From Sporobacter termitidis DSM 10068 (GTDB lineage: Bacteria; Bacillota; Clostridia; Oscillospirales; Oscillospiraceae): a DNA stretch of 64,000 nucleotides. A model generated the notes under the pieces. That model did not search any database. It worked only from the letters and a program-made list of their open reading frames with translations, and was not told the origin of the DNA. The stretch lies in the NCBI RefSeq assembly GCF_900130065.1, contig NZ_FQXV01000001.1, positions 216,572 to 280,571 of the forward strand, given 5' to 3'. This document shows, piece after piece, positions 53,714 through 61,549 of this stretch. Numbering within the stretch: the first letter of the stretch is position 1; each line of letters opens with the position of its first letter. A program made the translations under genes and the position numbers.

Positions 53714-54878
53714 AAATTACAGTGTAGATCTACTGCTTAAAAAGGCCTTGAGCAGTGCCGAAATCCCTTCCCCGGAGTTAGTACAAAAAGTAAAATATGA
53801 ATGGATCAAGGAGGAACCTGTTTTGAAGAAATCCGTTATACGACACTCTTTCAGCGCAGCCGTCATTGCCGTTATTGTCTTTGTGTTCGCTACCACCGCA
53901 TTTGCGGCCTGGTATTTCCTCTCGCCCTCAGATGTTGCGGACAGGCTGGAGTCTCCTGCTTTAGCGGAAGCCTTTCGCAGTAATGATGCCTTGCTGGTCA
54001 ATGAAACAAAATCTCAGGGCGGGTATGATGTGACCTTTCTGGGCATTGTATCCGGCAAAGGACTCACAGCGTTGGACAGCGCGGTAGATACTGCAAAATC
54101 CTACGCGGTAGTCGCGATTGCAAAGCAAGACGGCTCTATGCCCGACACCAGTGACGAGGACTTTGATAATGTGCCCTTTTTTGTCTCTCCGCTGATCAAG
54201 GGACAAAAGCCCTGGCTTTATAATATCGCCAGCATGAACGGCGGATATTCGGCCTGCGTGGCAGACGGCGTCATGTATCGCTTAATCGATTGCGACAGTC
54301 TGGAGATGTTTGCCGACCGGGGCCTTGAGCTGATTGTCAGTTCTACTGATTTCTATAGCACCGAGGCGTACAACTATGATGAAGCTAGCGGCCTTGTTGC
54401 TCCGAACCCCGATTTTGAGGGCGTCAACCTGGTATTTGATCTTCCGCTCGATCCCACCAAGGGCGATTTTGAAAAAGCCCGGCAGTACCTTGACACCTTA
54501 TGGGAGGACACGGGAACAAACGGTGCCGAAGCTGCTTTCGGGCAGGCAGCTGCGGCCGATAAATCGGTTGAGCTCCATGACAGTGATAAAGGTATCGGCG
54601 TAAGCCGGGTTATGACCTATGAAGAATATCAGGCCTGGGTGGAACAAAAGCTTGCCGAAACCCAGGAGCTGGTCAGCAAGGGCGAATATTCGGCAGCTTC
54701 GCTGGAGCGTGACCGCAGTGATTATGAGGACAAGCTGGAAAAGGTCAAAAACGGCGCAACACTGACGATGACAGAATTTGAGGATGGCAGTTACACAGTC
54801 ATACTGACTTATCCTGAAACCGGAGTCCCCGTAACCCGCAACGCCGATGGCGGCATTGTTCTTGGCAATCAGCCATAG
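53703..54878 (+). CDS. Putative membrane anti-sigma factor with large extracytoplasmic domain
   Basis: A 391-residue protein: cytosolic N-terminus (1-45), one membrane helix (about 46-66, AVIAVIVFVFATTAFAAWYF) and a large outer domain without cysteine-rich or catalytic motifs that I recognise. A helical segment rich in Glu and Lys (about 325-365) lies near the end. It overlaps the sigma gene by 11 bp (ATG 53703), the usual sign of translational coupling between a sigma and its anti-sigma factor. It does not carry the zinc-binding HxxxCxxC motif of ZAS anti-sigmas, so the class is uncertain. Confidence 0.65.
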   Translation: MKSKNYSVDLLLKKALSSAEIPSPELVQKVKYEWIKEEPVLKKSVIRHSFSAAVIAVIVFVFATTAFAAWYFLSPSDVADRLESPALAEAFRSNDALLVNETKSQGGYDVTFLGIVSGKGLTALDSAVDTAKSYAVVAIAKQDGSMPDTSDEDFDNVPFFVSPLIKGQKPWLYNIASMNGGYSACVADGVMYRLIDCDSLEMFADRGLELIVSSTDFYSTEAYNYDEASGLVAPNPDFEGVNLVFDLPLDPTKGDFEKARQYLDTLWEDTGTNGAEAAFGQAAAADKSVELHDSDKGIGVSRVMTYEEYQAWVEQKLAETQELVSKGEYSAASLERDRSDYEDKLEKVKNGATLTMTEFEDGSYTVILTYPETGVPVTRNADGGIVLGNQP

Positions 54879-54918
54879 TCACGCCGGCATCGCTAAAAAG
54901 GTCTCAATTCAAAAGATT

Positions 54919-54948
54919 AAACCACCGGCTCAGCTAAGCCGGTGGTTT
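54919..54948 (+). terminator. Intrinsic terminator of the sigma/anti-sigma operon
   Basis: A 12-bp stem, AAACCACCGGCT with its complement (54919-54930, 54937-54948), followed by a weak T-rich stretch. Confidence 0.75.
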
Positions 54949-54968
54949 GACCTTACTTTTCACAAAAT

Positions 54969-55003
54969 AACCGCCGAAGCGCATCAGCAGCGCCCGGCGG
55001 TTT
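54969..55003 (-). terminator. Terminator of the lysozyme-SLH gene
   Basis: AACCGCCG and CGGCGGTT (54969-54976, 54996-55003) form a stem 11 bp past the stop. On the minus strand ATTTTGTG follows. Confidence 0.7.
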
Positions 55004-55013
55004 AAATTCGTTA

Positions 55014-56324
55014 TCAGCTTTGCCCGATGCCCAAATTGTACATCCGCCAGACGATGGCGCTGAGCTCGGCGCGGGTGATGCTGTTCTGCGGGTAATACAT
55101 GAGGCTGCCCGACTCGGTGCTGCTGCCGGTGATGATATCGGCGTGATACAGCGCCAGTACGAAGCCGTCCGACGTATCCGCAAACGTCGTCTCCGGCGTG
55201 TCTATGGACGGCAGGCCCACGGCCTTGGCGGCGATATGGGCAATCAGCTGGCGGTTGACGGGCGCGTTAAGATCGGCGATCTCTCCCTGGCTGACAATGC
55301 CCTTCGACATGGCCAGCGTCAGATAGCCGCCGGCCCAGCTGCCGTTGGCGGCGGGCTGCGGCGCAAACCCCACGGCCAGCAGAATGAGCTTCAGCGCCTC
55401 CCCGCCGGTGACGGTGTCCAGCGGACGGAACGTGCCGTCGGGCAGCCCCGTGATAACGTTCCCGGCACCCAGGTCGGTCACGTACGTATAAAACCAGTCC
55501 CCCGACGCCACATCTGAAAACACACCGCTTGGCACCGGCACGCCGCCGGACGACCAGGACGCCGTGACCGCCAGATTCTGAGACACCGTTGTCAGTGCGG
55601 TGATCCCGGTCCCGCCATCTGTGAACCAGCCGGCAAATGTATAGCCGCTCATGGACGGCGCCTCGATATTGCCGTAGGGCTTGCCGTATTCAAAAAACTG
55701 TATGCTGTTGTCGATGCTGCCGCCATTGGCGTCAAAGGTCAGATACCTGTAATCGTGCGGGTCGGCGCCCGTATAATCGTTATAGAGAAAAAGCTTCACC
55801 TCGCGGATGCGGCGCTCGACGAGCCTGTCGACGACGTTCTTCCCCTGGTGGCACCAGGTGCCGATGGCGTTGACGATGTCCATGTCCGAATATCCGGAGA
55901 TACCGTTTTTCAGCGCGCTGCACAGGCGATAGGACGAGTTAATCCATCCGGTGCCGATGTTATATGTAAGGTCCAGCAGCGCGTCAAACTGATTTTGCGT
56001 CAGCAGAATGTTGTACTTCGTCAGGAATTGATTGACCGTATTTTCTTTCGACGCCAGAGCCTGGCGCAGGAGCGCATCCCCCGTCTCCTCCGTGATGCCG
56101 TCGGGATAATCGGAGGACTTGCAGATGGTGCCGTAACCGATAAACGCCGAGCCCGAATCCCAGTAGACCTGGCTGCGGAACCCCTCGAATTCCTTGATGA
56201 GTGCGATGCCCGACGCGCTGGTCGTCATCGCCGCGGCACGCGCGGGCGGCGTCAGCAGCGCCGCCGACAGCAATACGGCTGCCGCGGTCACAAGCGTCGA
56301 CGCGCGTTTTGCTCCGGTTTTCAT
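55014..56324 (-). CDS. Secreted lysozyme (GH24) with InlB-type repeat and SLH domains
   Basis: A 436-residue exported protein. The signal peptide (about 1-32) ends after ARA. The GH24 lysozyme domain (about 36-180) has the catalytic Glu in KEFEGFRSQVYWD and FIGYGT, and NQFDALLDLTYNIGTG. An InlB/Listeria-Bacteroides repeat (195-265) shows LTFDANGGSIDNS and GYTFAGWFTD. Two to three SLH motifs (272-436) such as FSDVASGDWFYTYV would bind it to secondary cell-wall polymer. It is an endogenous peptidoglycan hydrolase and not a phage gene, since no phage genes are near. I start at ATG 56324, behind AGGGG; GTG 56333 has no space for that site. Confidence 0.9.
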   Translation of the reverse strand: MKTGAKRASTLVTAAAVLLSAALLTPPARAAAMTTSASGIALIKEFEGFRSQVYWDSGSAFIGYGTICKSSDYPDGITEETGDALLRQALASKENTVNQFLTKYNILLTQNQFDALLDLTYNIGTGWINSSYRLCSALKNGISGYSDMDIVNAIGTWCHQGKNVVDRLVERRIREVKLFLYNDYTGADPHDYRYLTFDANGGSIDNSIQFFEYGKPYGNIEAPSMSGYTFAGWFTDGGTGITALTTVSQNLAVTASWSSGGVPVPSGVFSDVASGDWFYTYVTDLGAGNVITGLPDGTFRPLDTVTGGEALKLILLAVGFAPQPAANGSWAGGYLTLAMSKGIVSQGEIADLNAPVNRQLIAHIAAKAVGLPSIDTPETTFADTSDGFVLALYHADIITGSSTESGSLMYYPQNSITRAELSAIVWRMYNLGIGQS

Positions 56325-56357
56325 TGGATTCACACCCCTGTCCCTGGCGGTTACTTT

Positions 56358-56385
56358 AAAAAAACAGCACTATGCGACAGTGCTG
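56358..56385 (-). terminator. Hairpin with T7 tract in the lysozyme leader (attenuator) or recG terminator
   Basis: On the minus strand CAGCACT and AGTGCTG (56379-56385, 56365-56371) form a stem followed by seven T (56358-56364). It lies 196 bp after recG but between the probable lysozyme promoter and the lysozyme start, so transcription from that promoter must pass it. Confidence 0.75.
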
Positions 56386-56438
56386 CTTAACATTAGGGCC
56401 AACATTGATCGATAGAACACTGTTTAAATGTCAGCCTT

Positions 56439-56467
56439 ATTATAAGGGGGAAAAAGGTCGAATTCAA
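56439..56467 (-). promoter_or_regulatory. Promoter of the lysozyme gene
   Basis: On the minus strand TTGAAT (56462-56467), 17 bp, TATAAT (56439-56444), about 115 bp before the lysozyme start codon. The leader between contains the attenuator-like hairpin. Confidence 0.65.
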
Positions 56468-56580
56468 CACAATTGTCTTATTTTTGTCACTATTACAGTA
56501 ATTCTGTTACACTTTTGTATATTTTTTGCCTAAATTTTCATTTTTATTCCCCACTTTACGACAAAACATCGCCCGCATCA

Positions 56581-58635
56581 TCAGTTCAGCGTATTCGCCC
56601 GGAGCTCGAAAAGGGTGTCGATTCTCTCCTTCATGGCCTTGTTGGCGGGCCGCGACAGAGCGGGGTCCGCCTTGAGCACCTCCGACGCTGCAGCCTGTGC
56701 CGTGGTCAAAACGTCCATGTCGGCGGCAAGGCTGGCGATGTGCATTTCCGGCAGCCCGTGCTGGCGCGAGCCGAAGAAGTCGCCCGGGCCGCGCAGCTTC
56801 AGGTCCTCCTCGGAAATCTTAAACCCGTCGTTCGTGCTGCACATGATCTTGAGCCGCTCCCGCGACACCTCGCCGCCGGCGCCCTCGAACAGGATGCAGT
56901 AGGACTGGTGCTCGCCGCGCCCGACCCGGCCCCGGAGCTGATGCAGCTGCGACAGGCCGAAGCGGTCGGCGTTCTCCACGACCATCAGCGCCGCGTTCGG
57001 CACGTCGACGCCGACCTCGATCACCGTCGTCGCCACAAGGATATCCGTCTGGCCGGCGGCAAAGGCCGACATGACGCGCTCCTTTTCCTTCGGCTTCATC
57101 CGGCCGTGGACGAGGGCCACCCGCAGATCTGGGAAAATCTCCTGCTGCAGTCTTGCGGCATACTCCTGGGCGGATTTCAAATCCGCGTCCGCCGTCTCGC
57201 TCTCCTCCACCATCGGGCAGACGACGTAGACCTGCCGGCCCTCGCCGACGAGCTTGCGCATAAAGTTATACGTCCTCTGGCGGAGCTTCTCGCCCGCCGT
57301 GTACGTCTCCACCTTTTGCCGGCCGGGCGGCAGCTCGTCGATGACCGATACATCCAGATCGCCGTAAATGATGAGCGCCAGCGTGCGCGGAATGGGCGTG
57401 GCCGACATAACCAGCACATGGGGCGAATCGCCCTTTGCGGTGAGGGCCGACCGCTGGCCCACCCCGAAGCGGTGCTGCTCGTCGGTCACGACGAGCGCCA
57501 GATCGAAAAACTCCACGCCCTCCGACAAGAGCGCGTGCGTCCCGATGATCACGTCGAGCTCGCCGAGGCGAAGCTGCCCCTGGACGGTTTTCTTCTGCTT
57601 CGGCGTCATGCTTCCTGTCAGGAGCCCGACCTGGATGCCCAGGGGCTCCAGAAGCGCGCTCAGAGAACGGTAATGCTGCTCGGCCAGAATCTCCGTCGGC
57701 GCCATAAACGCCGACTGGCAGCCGGACTTCCAGGTAAACCAGCAGCACGCCGCCGCCACGACGGTCTTGCCGGAGCCCACGTCGCCCTGCACCAGCCTGT
57801 TCATCGGCGTGGGCCGCTTCATGTCCGACACGGCCTGCTCGATAGACCGTTTCTGCGCGCCGGTGAGCGTAAAGGGCAGCGCGGCGTAAAAGACGTCCAT
57901 ATCGGCGTCCTTCAGGCCGCGGCCGGGCTTAACGGTCCTTATTTTGCGGATGACCCCCATGGCGGCGGAAATAATGAACAGCTCCTCAAAGATCAGCCGC
58001 CGCCGCGCGATCTCCAGCGCTTCAAAGCTCAGGGGAAAATGAATGTTTTCATAGGCATACCGCGCCTGGGCCAGCTTGTACCCCTCGCGGACCGCCTCCG
58101 GCAGATAATCCGGCAGCGCCTCGCCGCAGGCCTCCAGTCCCTGACGGGCCGCGCCCGCCAGGATGTTCTGCGACAGCCCCGCCGTCAGCCGGTAGACCGG
58201 CATGATCCGCCCCGTCACGTTGCGGGTCGTCTCTCTTTCAAACACGGGGTTCGTCATCTCAGGCCGCCGCGCCGTGCCGGCCACCTTCCCGTAAAAAACG
58301 TATACCTCGCCGGGCTTGATGGCGTCCTTCACAAAGCTCTGGTTGAAAAATGTGATGTCCATCGCGCCGCCCTCGTCCACGACGCGGACCTTGACGAGGT
58401 CCAGGCCCTTACGGATATGAGACAGCCGCGGCGCCGCGGCGGCCATCGCCCGGATGCAGACGGTCTCGTCCGGCACGGCCAGGGAAATCGGCTTGATGAC
58501 CGTCCTGTCCTCATAGGCGCGCGGAAAAAAAGAAACGAGATCGCGCAGCGTCTGGATTCCCAGCTTCGCCATCCCCTTGGCCCGCGCCTCCCCGACGCCC
58601 TTGATATACTGTATATCCGTCGCCAAATCCGCCAC
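56581..58635 (-). CDS. recG: ATP-dependent DNA helicase RecG
   Basis: A 684-residue branch-migrating helicase for stalled forks and recombination intermediates. The N-terminal wedge/OB domain (60-160) has IQYIKGVGEARA at its start. The helicase domains carry Walker A QGDVGSGKTVVA, DEQH, the GSMTPK region, the motif SATPIPRTLAL and the C-terminal LHQLRGRVGRGEHQS. The start is GTG 58635 after GAGGGGAG. Long open frames on the opposite strand here are shadows. Confidence 0.96.
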   Translation of the reverse strand: MADLATDIQYIKGVGEARAKGMAKLGIQTLRDLVSFFPRAYEDRTVIKPISLAVPDETVCIRAMAAAAPRLSHIRKGLDLVKVRVVDEGGAMDITFFNQSFVKDAIKPGEVYVFYGKVAGTARRPEMTNPVFERETTRNVTGRIMPVYRLTAGLSQNILAGAARQGLEACGEALPDYLPEAVREGYKLAQARYAYENIHFPLSFEALEIARRRLIFEELFIISAAMGVIRKIRTVKPGRGLKDADMDVFYAALPFTLTGAQKRSIEQAVSDMKRPTPMNRLVQGDVGSGKTVVAAACCWFTWKSGCQSAFMAPTEILAEQHYRSLSALLEPLGIQVGLLTGSMTPKQKKTVQGQLRLGELDVIIGTHALLSEGVEFFDLALVVTDEQHRFGVGQRSALTAKGDSPHVLVMSATPIPRTLALIIYGDLDVSVIDELPPGRQKVETYTAGEKLRQRTYNFMRKLVGEGRQVYVVCPMVEESETADADLKSAQEYAARLQQEIFPDLRVALVHGRMKPKEKERVMSAFAAGQTDILVATTVIEVGVDVPNAALMVVENADRFGLSQLHQLRGRVGRGEHQSYCILFEGAGGEVSRERLKIMCSTNDGFKISEEDLKLRGPGDFFGSRQHGLPEMHIASLAADMDVLTTAQAAASEVLKADPALSRPANKAMKERIDTLFELRANTLN

Positions 58636-58824
58636 GCGCTCCCCTCCTCTACGATATACATATACCGGATTGTAACATATGGAGGGAATTTTTGCAAAGC
58701 GCGGCTACTGGCGGCTTGAAGATTGACGGTCTCGGATGTATGATGGATGAAAACACATTTCCCCGGCGGGCCGGGCCCATGCTGCCTGTCGCCTGGGGAA
58801 AACGGGCATAAACGGAGGTACCAT

Positions 58825-59310
58825 ATGAACAGAGTCACACAATTACAAATCGAGCTCCTGAAAATAATAGACGCGCAGGATGCGACCATCCGGCGCGACG
58901 AGACGCTGGACTGGGAGCGCCTGCACATGGCCTCCTCCGCCAGGGTCGCCTGGCTGCTGGCCCTACAGCGCGGCGTTGACCCCGAGCTTGCCGCCGCGGC
59001 CGCCGCCGTCCACGACTACGGGCGGATCGTTACCGGAAAACAGCCGGATCACGCCGAGGCCGGATACCTCCCGGTGCAGGAGTTTTTAAAGAATACCGGC
59101 CTTTTCACGGCGGAAGAGATCGCCGTGATCGCCCTGGCCGTCAAAAACCACAGCAGTAAAACCGTCGTCGGTACGCCAGTCGAGGAGATCGTCAAGGACG
59201 CCGACGTCATCGACTGCTATCAGTATGGCCTGCCTTTCGACCGCCCTGAAAAGAAGGACCGCTATGAGGCCTGGCTCCGCGAAACAACCCATGCCGGAGC
59301 CCCCGCCTAG
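58825..59310 (+). CDS. HD-domain phosphohydrolase
   Basis: A 161-residue protein with a metal-dependent HD fold: His in RLHMASSARVAW, the HD pair in AVHDYGR, a further His pair near HAEAG and NHSSK, and Asp in DADVIDCYQYG. It should hydrolyse a phosphorylated small molecule. The start is ATG 58825 after GGAGG; upstream sequence is leader. It is divergent from recG, with nothing that specifies its substrate. Confidence 0.8.
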   Translation: MNRVTQLQIELLKIIDAQDATIRRDETLDWERLHMASSARVAWLLALQRGVDPELAAAAAAVHDYGRIVTGKQPDHAEAGYLPVQEFLKNTGLFTAEEIAVIALAVKNHSSKTVVGTPVEEIVKDADVIDCYQYGLPFDRPEKKDRYEAWLRETTHAGAPA

Positions 59311-59353
59311 CTGCCCGGCGATAAAAGCCGTCTCTCGATCCATATGTGCGAGA

Positions 59354-59380
59354 GAAAAAAGAGGCGATCACAGATCGCCC
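59354..59380 (-). terminator. Terminator of the birA-bioY operon
   Basis: GGCGATC-ACA-GATCGCC (59363-59379) forms a stem and on the minus strand CTC and a T6 run follow. The same 17-bp palindrome recurs at 59572-59588 without a T run. The 315-bp gap (59311-59625) contains these and other hairpins but no gene. Confidence 0.75.
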
Positions 59381-59498
59381 AGCTTGTCGAAAAACCTGCC
59401 TGAAGAGGGCAAAGCCTCGCAGAGTTTGCCGCCGGAGCGGCAAATAAATTCAAAATCGTCACGCAGGAGGACATGCGCCTCCGGAGTGCCTCTTCTCA

Positions 59499-59588
59499 TG
59501 CAGCGCGCGGCTGAGCGCGCTGCATGCACCCCCTTGTCGATAAAGCCCAAAGGGCTTTATCGACAGTCTGAGGCGATCACAGATCGCC
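59499..59588. repeat. Cluster of hairpin repeats
   Basis: This stretch holds a GCAGCGCGC/GCGCGCTGC hairpin (about 59499-59524), a perfect 13-bp hairpin (59536-59548 with 59552-59564, loop AAA) with core GATAAAGCCC, and the second copy of the GGCGATC palindrome (59572-59588). The GATAAAGCCC core recurs at 61331-61353 and 63090-63120. Confidence 0.75.
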
Positions 59589-59625
59589 CCTGCGGGATGG
59601 CGGTACCATGCCGGGCCGCCGGCGG

Positions 59626-60159
59626 CTATGCACGCTGCTTTTTGAGCGTTTTGCGCAGGATCGGCGCGATGACGGACGCGGCGATGATCTTTATCGCGTC
59701 GCCGATGAGGAACGGCACCACGCAGGCGGCCAGCGCCGCCGCAAACGGGACATGCTGGCTCACGGCATACCACAAGGTTCCGCAGGCGTACAGTGGAAGG
59801 GCTCCGAGCACCATCGCCACCGGATATGCCCATCTTTTCTGCTCGAACTTATCGACGAACAGCCCCGTCACGAGCGCCATCGGAATGTAGCCGATAATAA
59901 AGCCGCCTGTCGGGCCGACGATTCTGGGGACGCCCGCGCCGAAATTCGAGAAAACCGGAACGCCAATCAAACCGATCAGAATATAAACGCAGACGGCGAG
60001 CGTCCCGTACTTCCAGTTCAGCGTCGATGCGGCTATGTAAATAGCAAAGGTCGTAAGCGTCAGCGGTATCACCCCGAATACCGGCGGAAGCGGAATCGGA
60101 GATAACACGCAGATAACAGCCGTAAACAGCGCCGCGAAGACCATATTTCTTATTTTCAT
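59626..60159 (-). CDS. bioY: Biotin transporter BioY
   Basis: A 177-residue S component for biotin uptake. Six helices and the family motifs ALFTAVICVLSPI, LIGLIGVPVFSNFGAG and GPTGGFIIGY are present. It lies 53 bp after birA in one operon, which makes regulation by biotin through BirA almost certain. Confidence 0.95.
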   Translation of the reverse strand: MKIRNMVFAALFTAVICVLSPIPLPPVFGVIPLTLTTFAIYIAASTLNWKYGTLAVCVYILIGLIGVPVFSNFGAGVPRIVGPTGGFIIGYIPMALVTGLFVDKFEQKRWAYPVAMVLGALPLYACGTLWYAVSQHVPFAAALAACVVPFLIGDAIKIIAASVIAPILRKTLKKQRA

Positions 60160-60212
60160 ATACTATCCATCCTTTTATATAGTTTCATCCCATCCCTGCG
60201 GGTCCTTCCCGA

Positions 60213-61199
60213 CTATGCGCTGTACGGCCGGATACTCACTTCCCCCGACGACAGCGCCTCGACCGTATCGTCCTCATACCGGACCACAAGCCGGCAGTCG
60301 TCGTCCACCCGGAGCGCGCGGGCCCGCCGCACAGTGTCGCCGGCAATGACGTCCACGTCCCGGCCGACGACAAACGACCGGGCCTGATACGCGCCGATGA
60401 AGCGCTTGCCGGAGAGGCTTTCATAGAAGGCTGCGAACCTTGTCAGGATCTCCGCGATCAGGCGGCTCCTGGCCTCCGCTGCCGGCGCGGCGCCTTCGTA
60501 GACCGCGCCTACCTTATCGGCGATGTCCTCCGGGAAGCCCGAATCCGGCGCCGTCACATTGACGCCGATGCCGAGGACAGCGTACTCCATGCCGCCGCTC
60601 TCAAAATCGAAGGCGCCCTCCGTCAGAATGCCGCAGACCTTTTTCCCGCGGCAGTAGACGTCGTTGACCCATTTGATCCCCGCGCCGACGCCCGTCACGG
60701 CCTCGATCGCCTCGGCCACGGCAACGGCGGCGGCGGCGGTGATCATTGTGACCTCCTCAGCCCTGCCCTTCGGGCGCAGCAGCACGCTGAAATAGATGCC
60801 CGTACCGCCGGGAGAATAGAAGTTCCGGCCGAGACGTCCGCGCCCGCCCGTCTGCACTTCGGCGACGACGACGGTCCCCTCAGGGGCGCCGGAGGCCGCC
60901 TTCTCCTTGAGTACCGTGTTCGTCGAGGTCAGCGTCTTACGCACCTCGACGTTGAACTGCCCGCCAAGCTGTCCGAGATGCTTCTCGATACTTGCTTTCG
61001 ACAGAATGTCGCTGTCATTGCCCAGGCAGTAGCCCTTATTCGTTACCGCCGAGATGTGATGTCCGTCCTCCTGCAGCGCCTTGACCGCTTTCCAGACGGC
61101 GTTACGGCTGACGAACAGCTTGTCCGCCAGCTCGTTTCCCGAAACATATCCGCCCTTATTGTTTTCCAGAGTCTCCAAAACCTGATCTTTTAAGTCCAT
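60213..61199 (-). CDS. birA: Biotin protein ligase and biotin operon repressor
   Basis: A 328-residue bifunctional BirA. The N-terminal winged helix (1-65) has GNELADKLFVSRNAVWKAVKALQEDG. The ligase domain has the ATP/biotin loop GGRGRLGR and KWVNDVY, and an SH3-like C-terminal domain follows. It activates biotin to biotinyl-AMP and attaches it to acceptor proteins, and binds DNA when ligand-loaded. The start is ATG 61199, following AGGTG; GTG 61208 is less likely. Confidence 0.95.
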   Translation of the reverse strand: MDLKDQVLETLENNKGGYVSGNELADKLFVSRNAVWKAVKALQEDGHHISAVTNKGYCLGNDSDILSKASIEKHLGQLGGQFNVEVRKTLTSTNTVLKEKAASGAPEGTVVVAEVQTGGRGRLGRNFYSPGGTGIYFSVLLRPKGRAEEVTMITAAAAVAVAEAIEAVTGVGAGIKWVNDVYCRGKKVCGILTEGAFDFESGGMEYAVLGIGVNVTAPDSGFPEDIADKVGAVYEGAAPAAEARSRLIAEILTRFAAFYESLSGKRFIGAYQARSFVVGRDVDVIAGDTVRRARALRVDDDCRLVVRYEDDTVEALSSGEVSIRPYSA

Positions 61200-61228
61200 T
61201 ATTATCACCTGCAGCTTAAGCTTTGCTC

Positions 61229-61282
61229 AGTATAAAAGGAAAAAAGCTCATTGTCAACCAATCTTACGTTTTTGGTGACAAT
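61229..61282 (-). promoter_or_regulatory. birA-bioY promoter with BirA-type operator
   Basis: On the minus strand TTGACA (61252-61257), 17 bp, TATACT (61229-61234). The -35 lies inside an inverted repeat ATTGTCAACC (61250-61259) and GGTGACAAT (61274-61282), close to the TTGTxAACC-GGTTxACAA consensus known for Gram-positive BirA boxes. Confidence 0.75.
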
Positions 61283-61330
61283 AGGCTTTTTCATTGCGTC
61301 AAAAGCTACCCCGGCTGTGCCCGTGATTCG

Positions 61331-61353
61331 GATAAAGCTCAAAGGGCTTTATC
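61331..61353. repeat. Copy of the GATAAAGCCC hairpin repeat
   Basis: A 10-bp stem with one G-T pair around AAA; the same core as at 59539-59561 and 63094-63116. Confidence 0.7.
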
Positions 61354-61362
61354 AACAGCGTG

Positions 61363-61389
61363 AAAAAAAACCGGAGACAAACGTCTCCG
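61363..61389 (-). terminator. Intrinsic terminator of the tRNA gene
   Basis: CGGAGAC-GTTT-GTCTCCG (61372-61389 region, minus strand), followed by a T8-9 run (61363-61370). It ends 15 bp past the tRNA. Confidence 0.85.
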
Positions 61390-61403
61390 ATTCTTTCTTT
61401 GAT

Positions 61404-61478
61404 TGGAGGCAGCACCCGGAATTGAACACGGGGATCAGGGCCCTGCAAGCCCCCGCCTTAACACTTGGCTATGCCGCC
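61404..61478 (-). tRNA. tRNA-Cys (GCA), structurally aberrant
   Basis: A 75-nt minus-strand gene with encoded CCA. The acceptor stem GGCGGCA/TGCTGCC has one G-T pair, the discriminator is T73 as in tRNA-Cys, and the anticodon loop TTGCAGG reads GCA. Against a usual bacterial tRNA-Cys it departs in several places: D loop GTGTT in place of GTGGT (G19 lost), anticodon loop G37 G38 in place of A A, and one extra base in the T arm, which forms either a 4-bp stem with a 10-base loop or a stem with two mismatches. A strong promoter and terminator frame it. Confidence 0.8.
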
Positions 61479-61494
61479 GCGGTACTACGGGGTT

Positions 61495-61523
61495 ATTTTA
61501 TCACCCATAAGCTGCCATGTCAA
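61495..61523 (-). promoter_or_regulatory. Promoter of the tRNA-Cys gene
   Basis: On the minus strand TTGACA (61518-61523), 17 bp, TAAAAT (61495-61500), with the tRNA 5' end 17 bp past the -10. Confidence 0.8.
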
Positions 61524-61549
61524 CCGCATTCATGACAAAACCCGGCGCA

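Noticed and set aside
55014-56324. A prophage endolysin
   Set aside because: It has a signal peptide and SLH motifs, no holin or phage genes are near, so it is a host cell-wall enzyme.
56473-58719. A 748-residue open frame on the plus strand
   Set aside because: It is antisense to recG, has no ribosome site and reads as Arg/His-rich low-complexity protein, a shadow of GC-rich codons.
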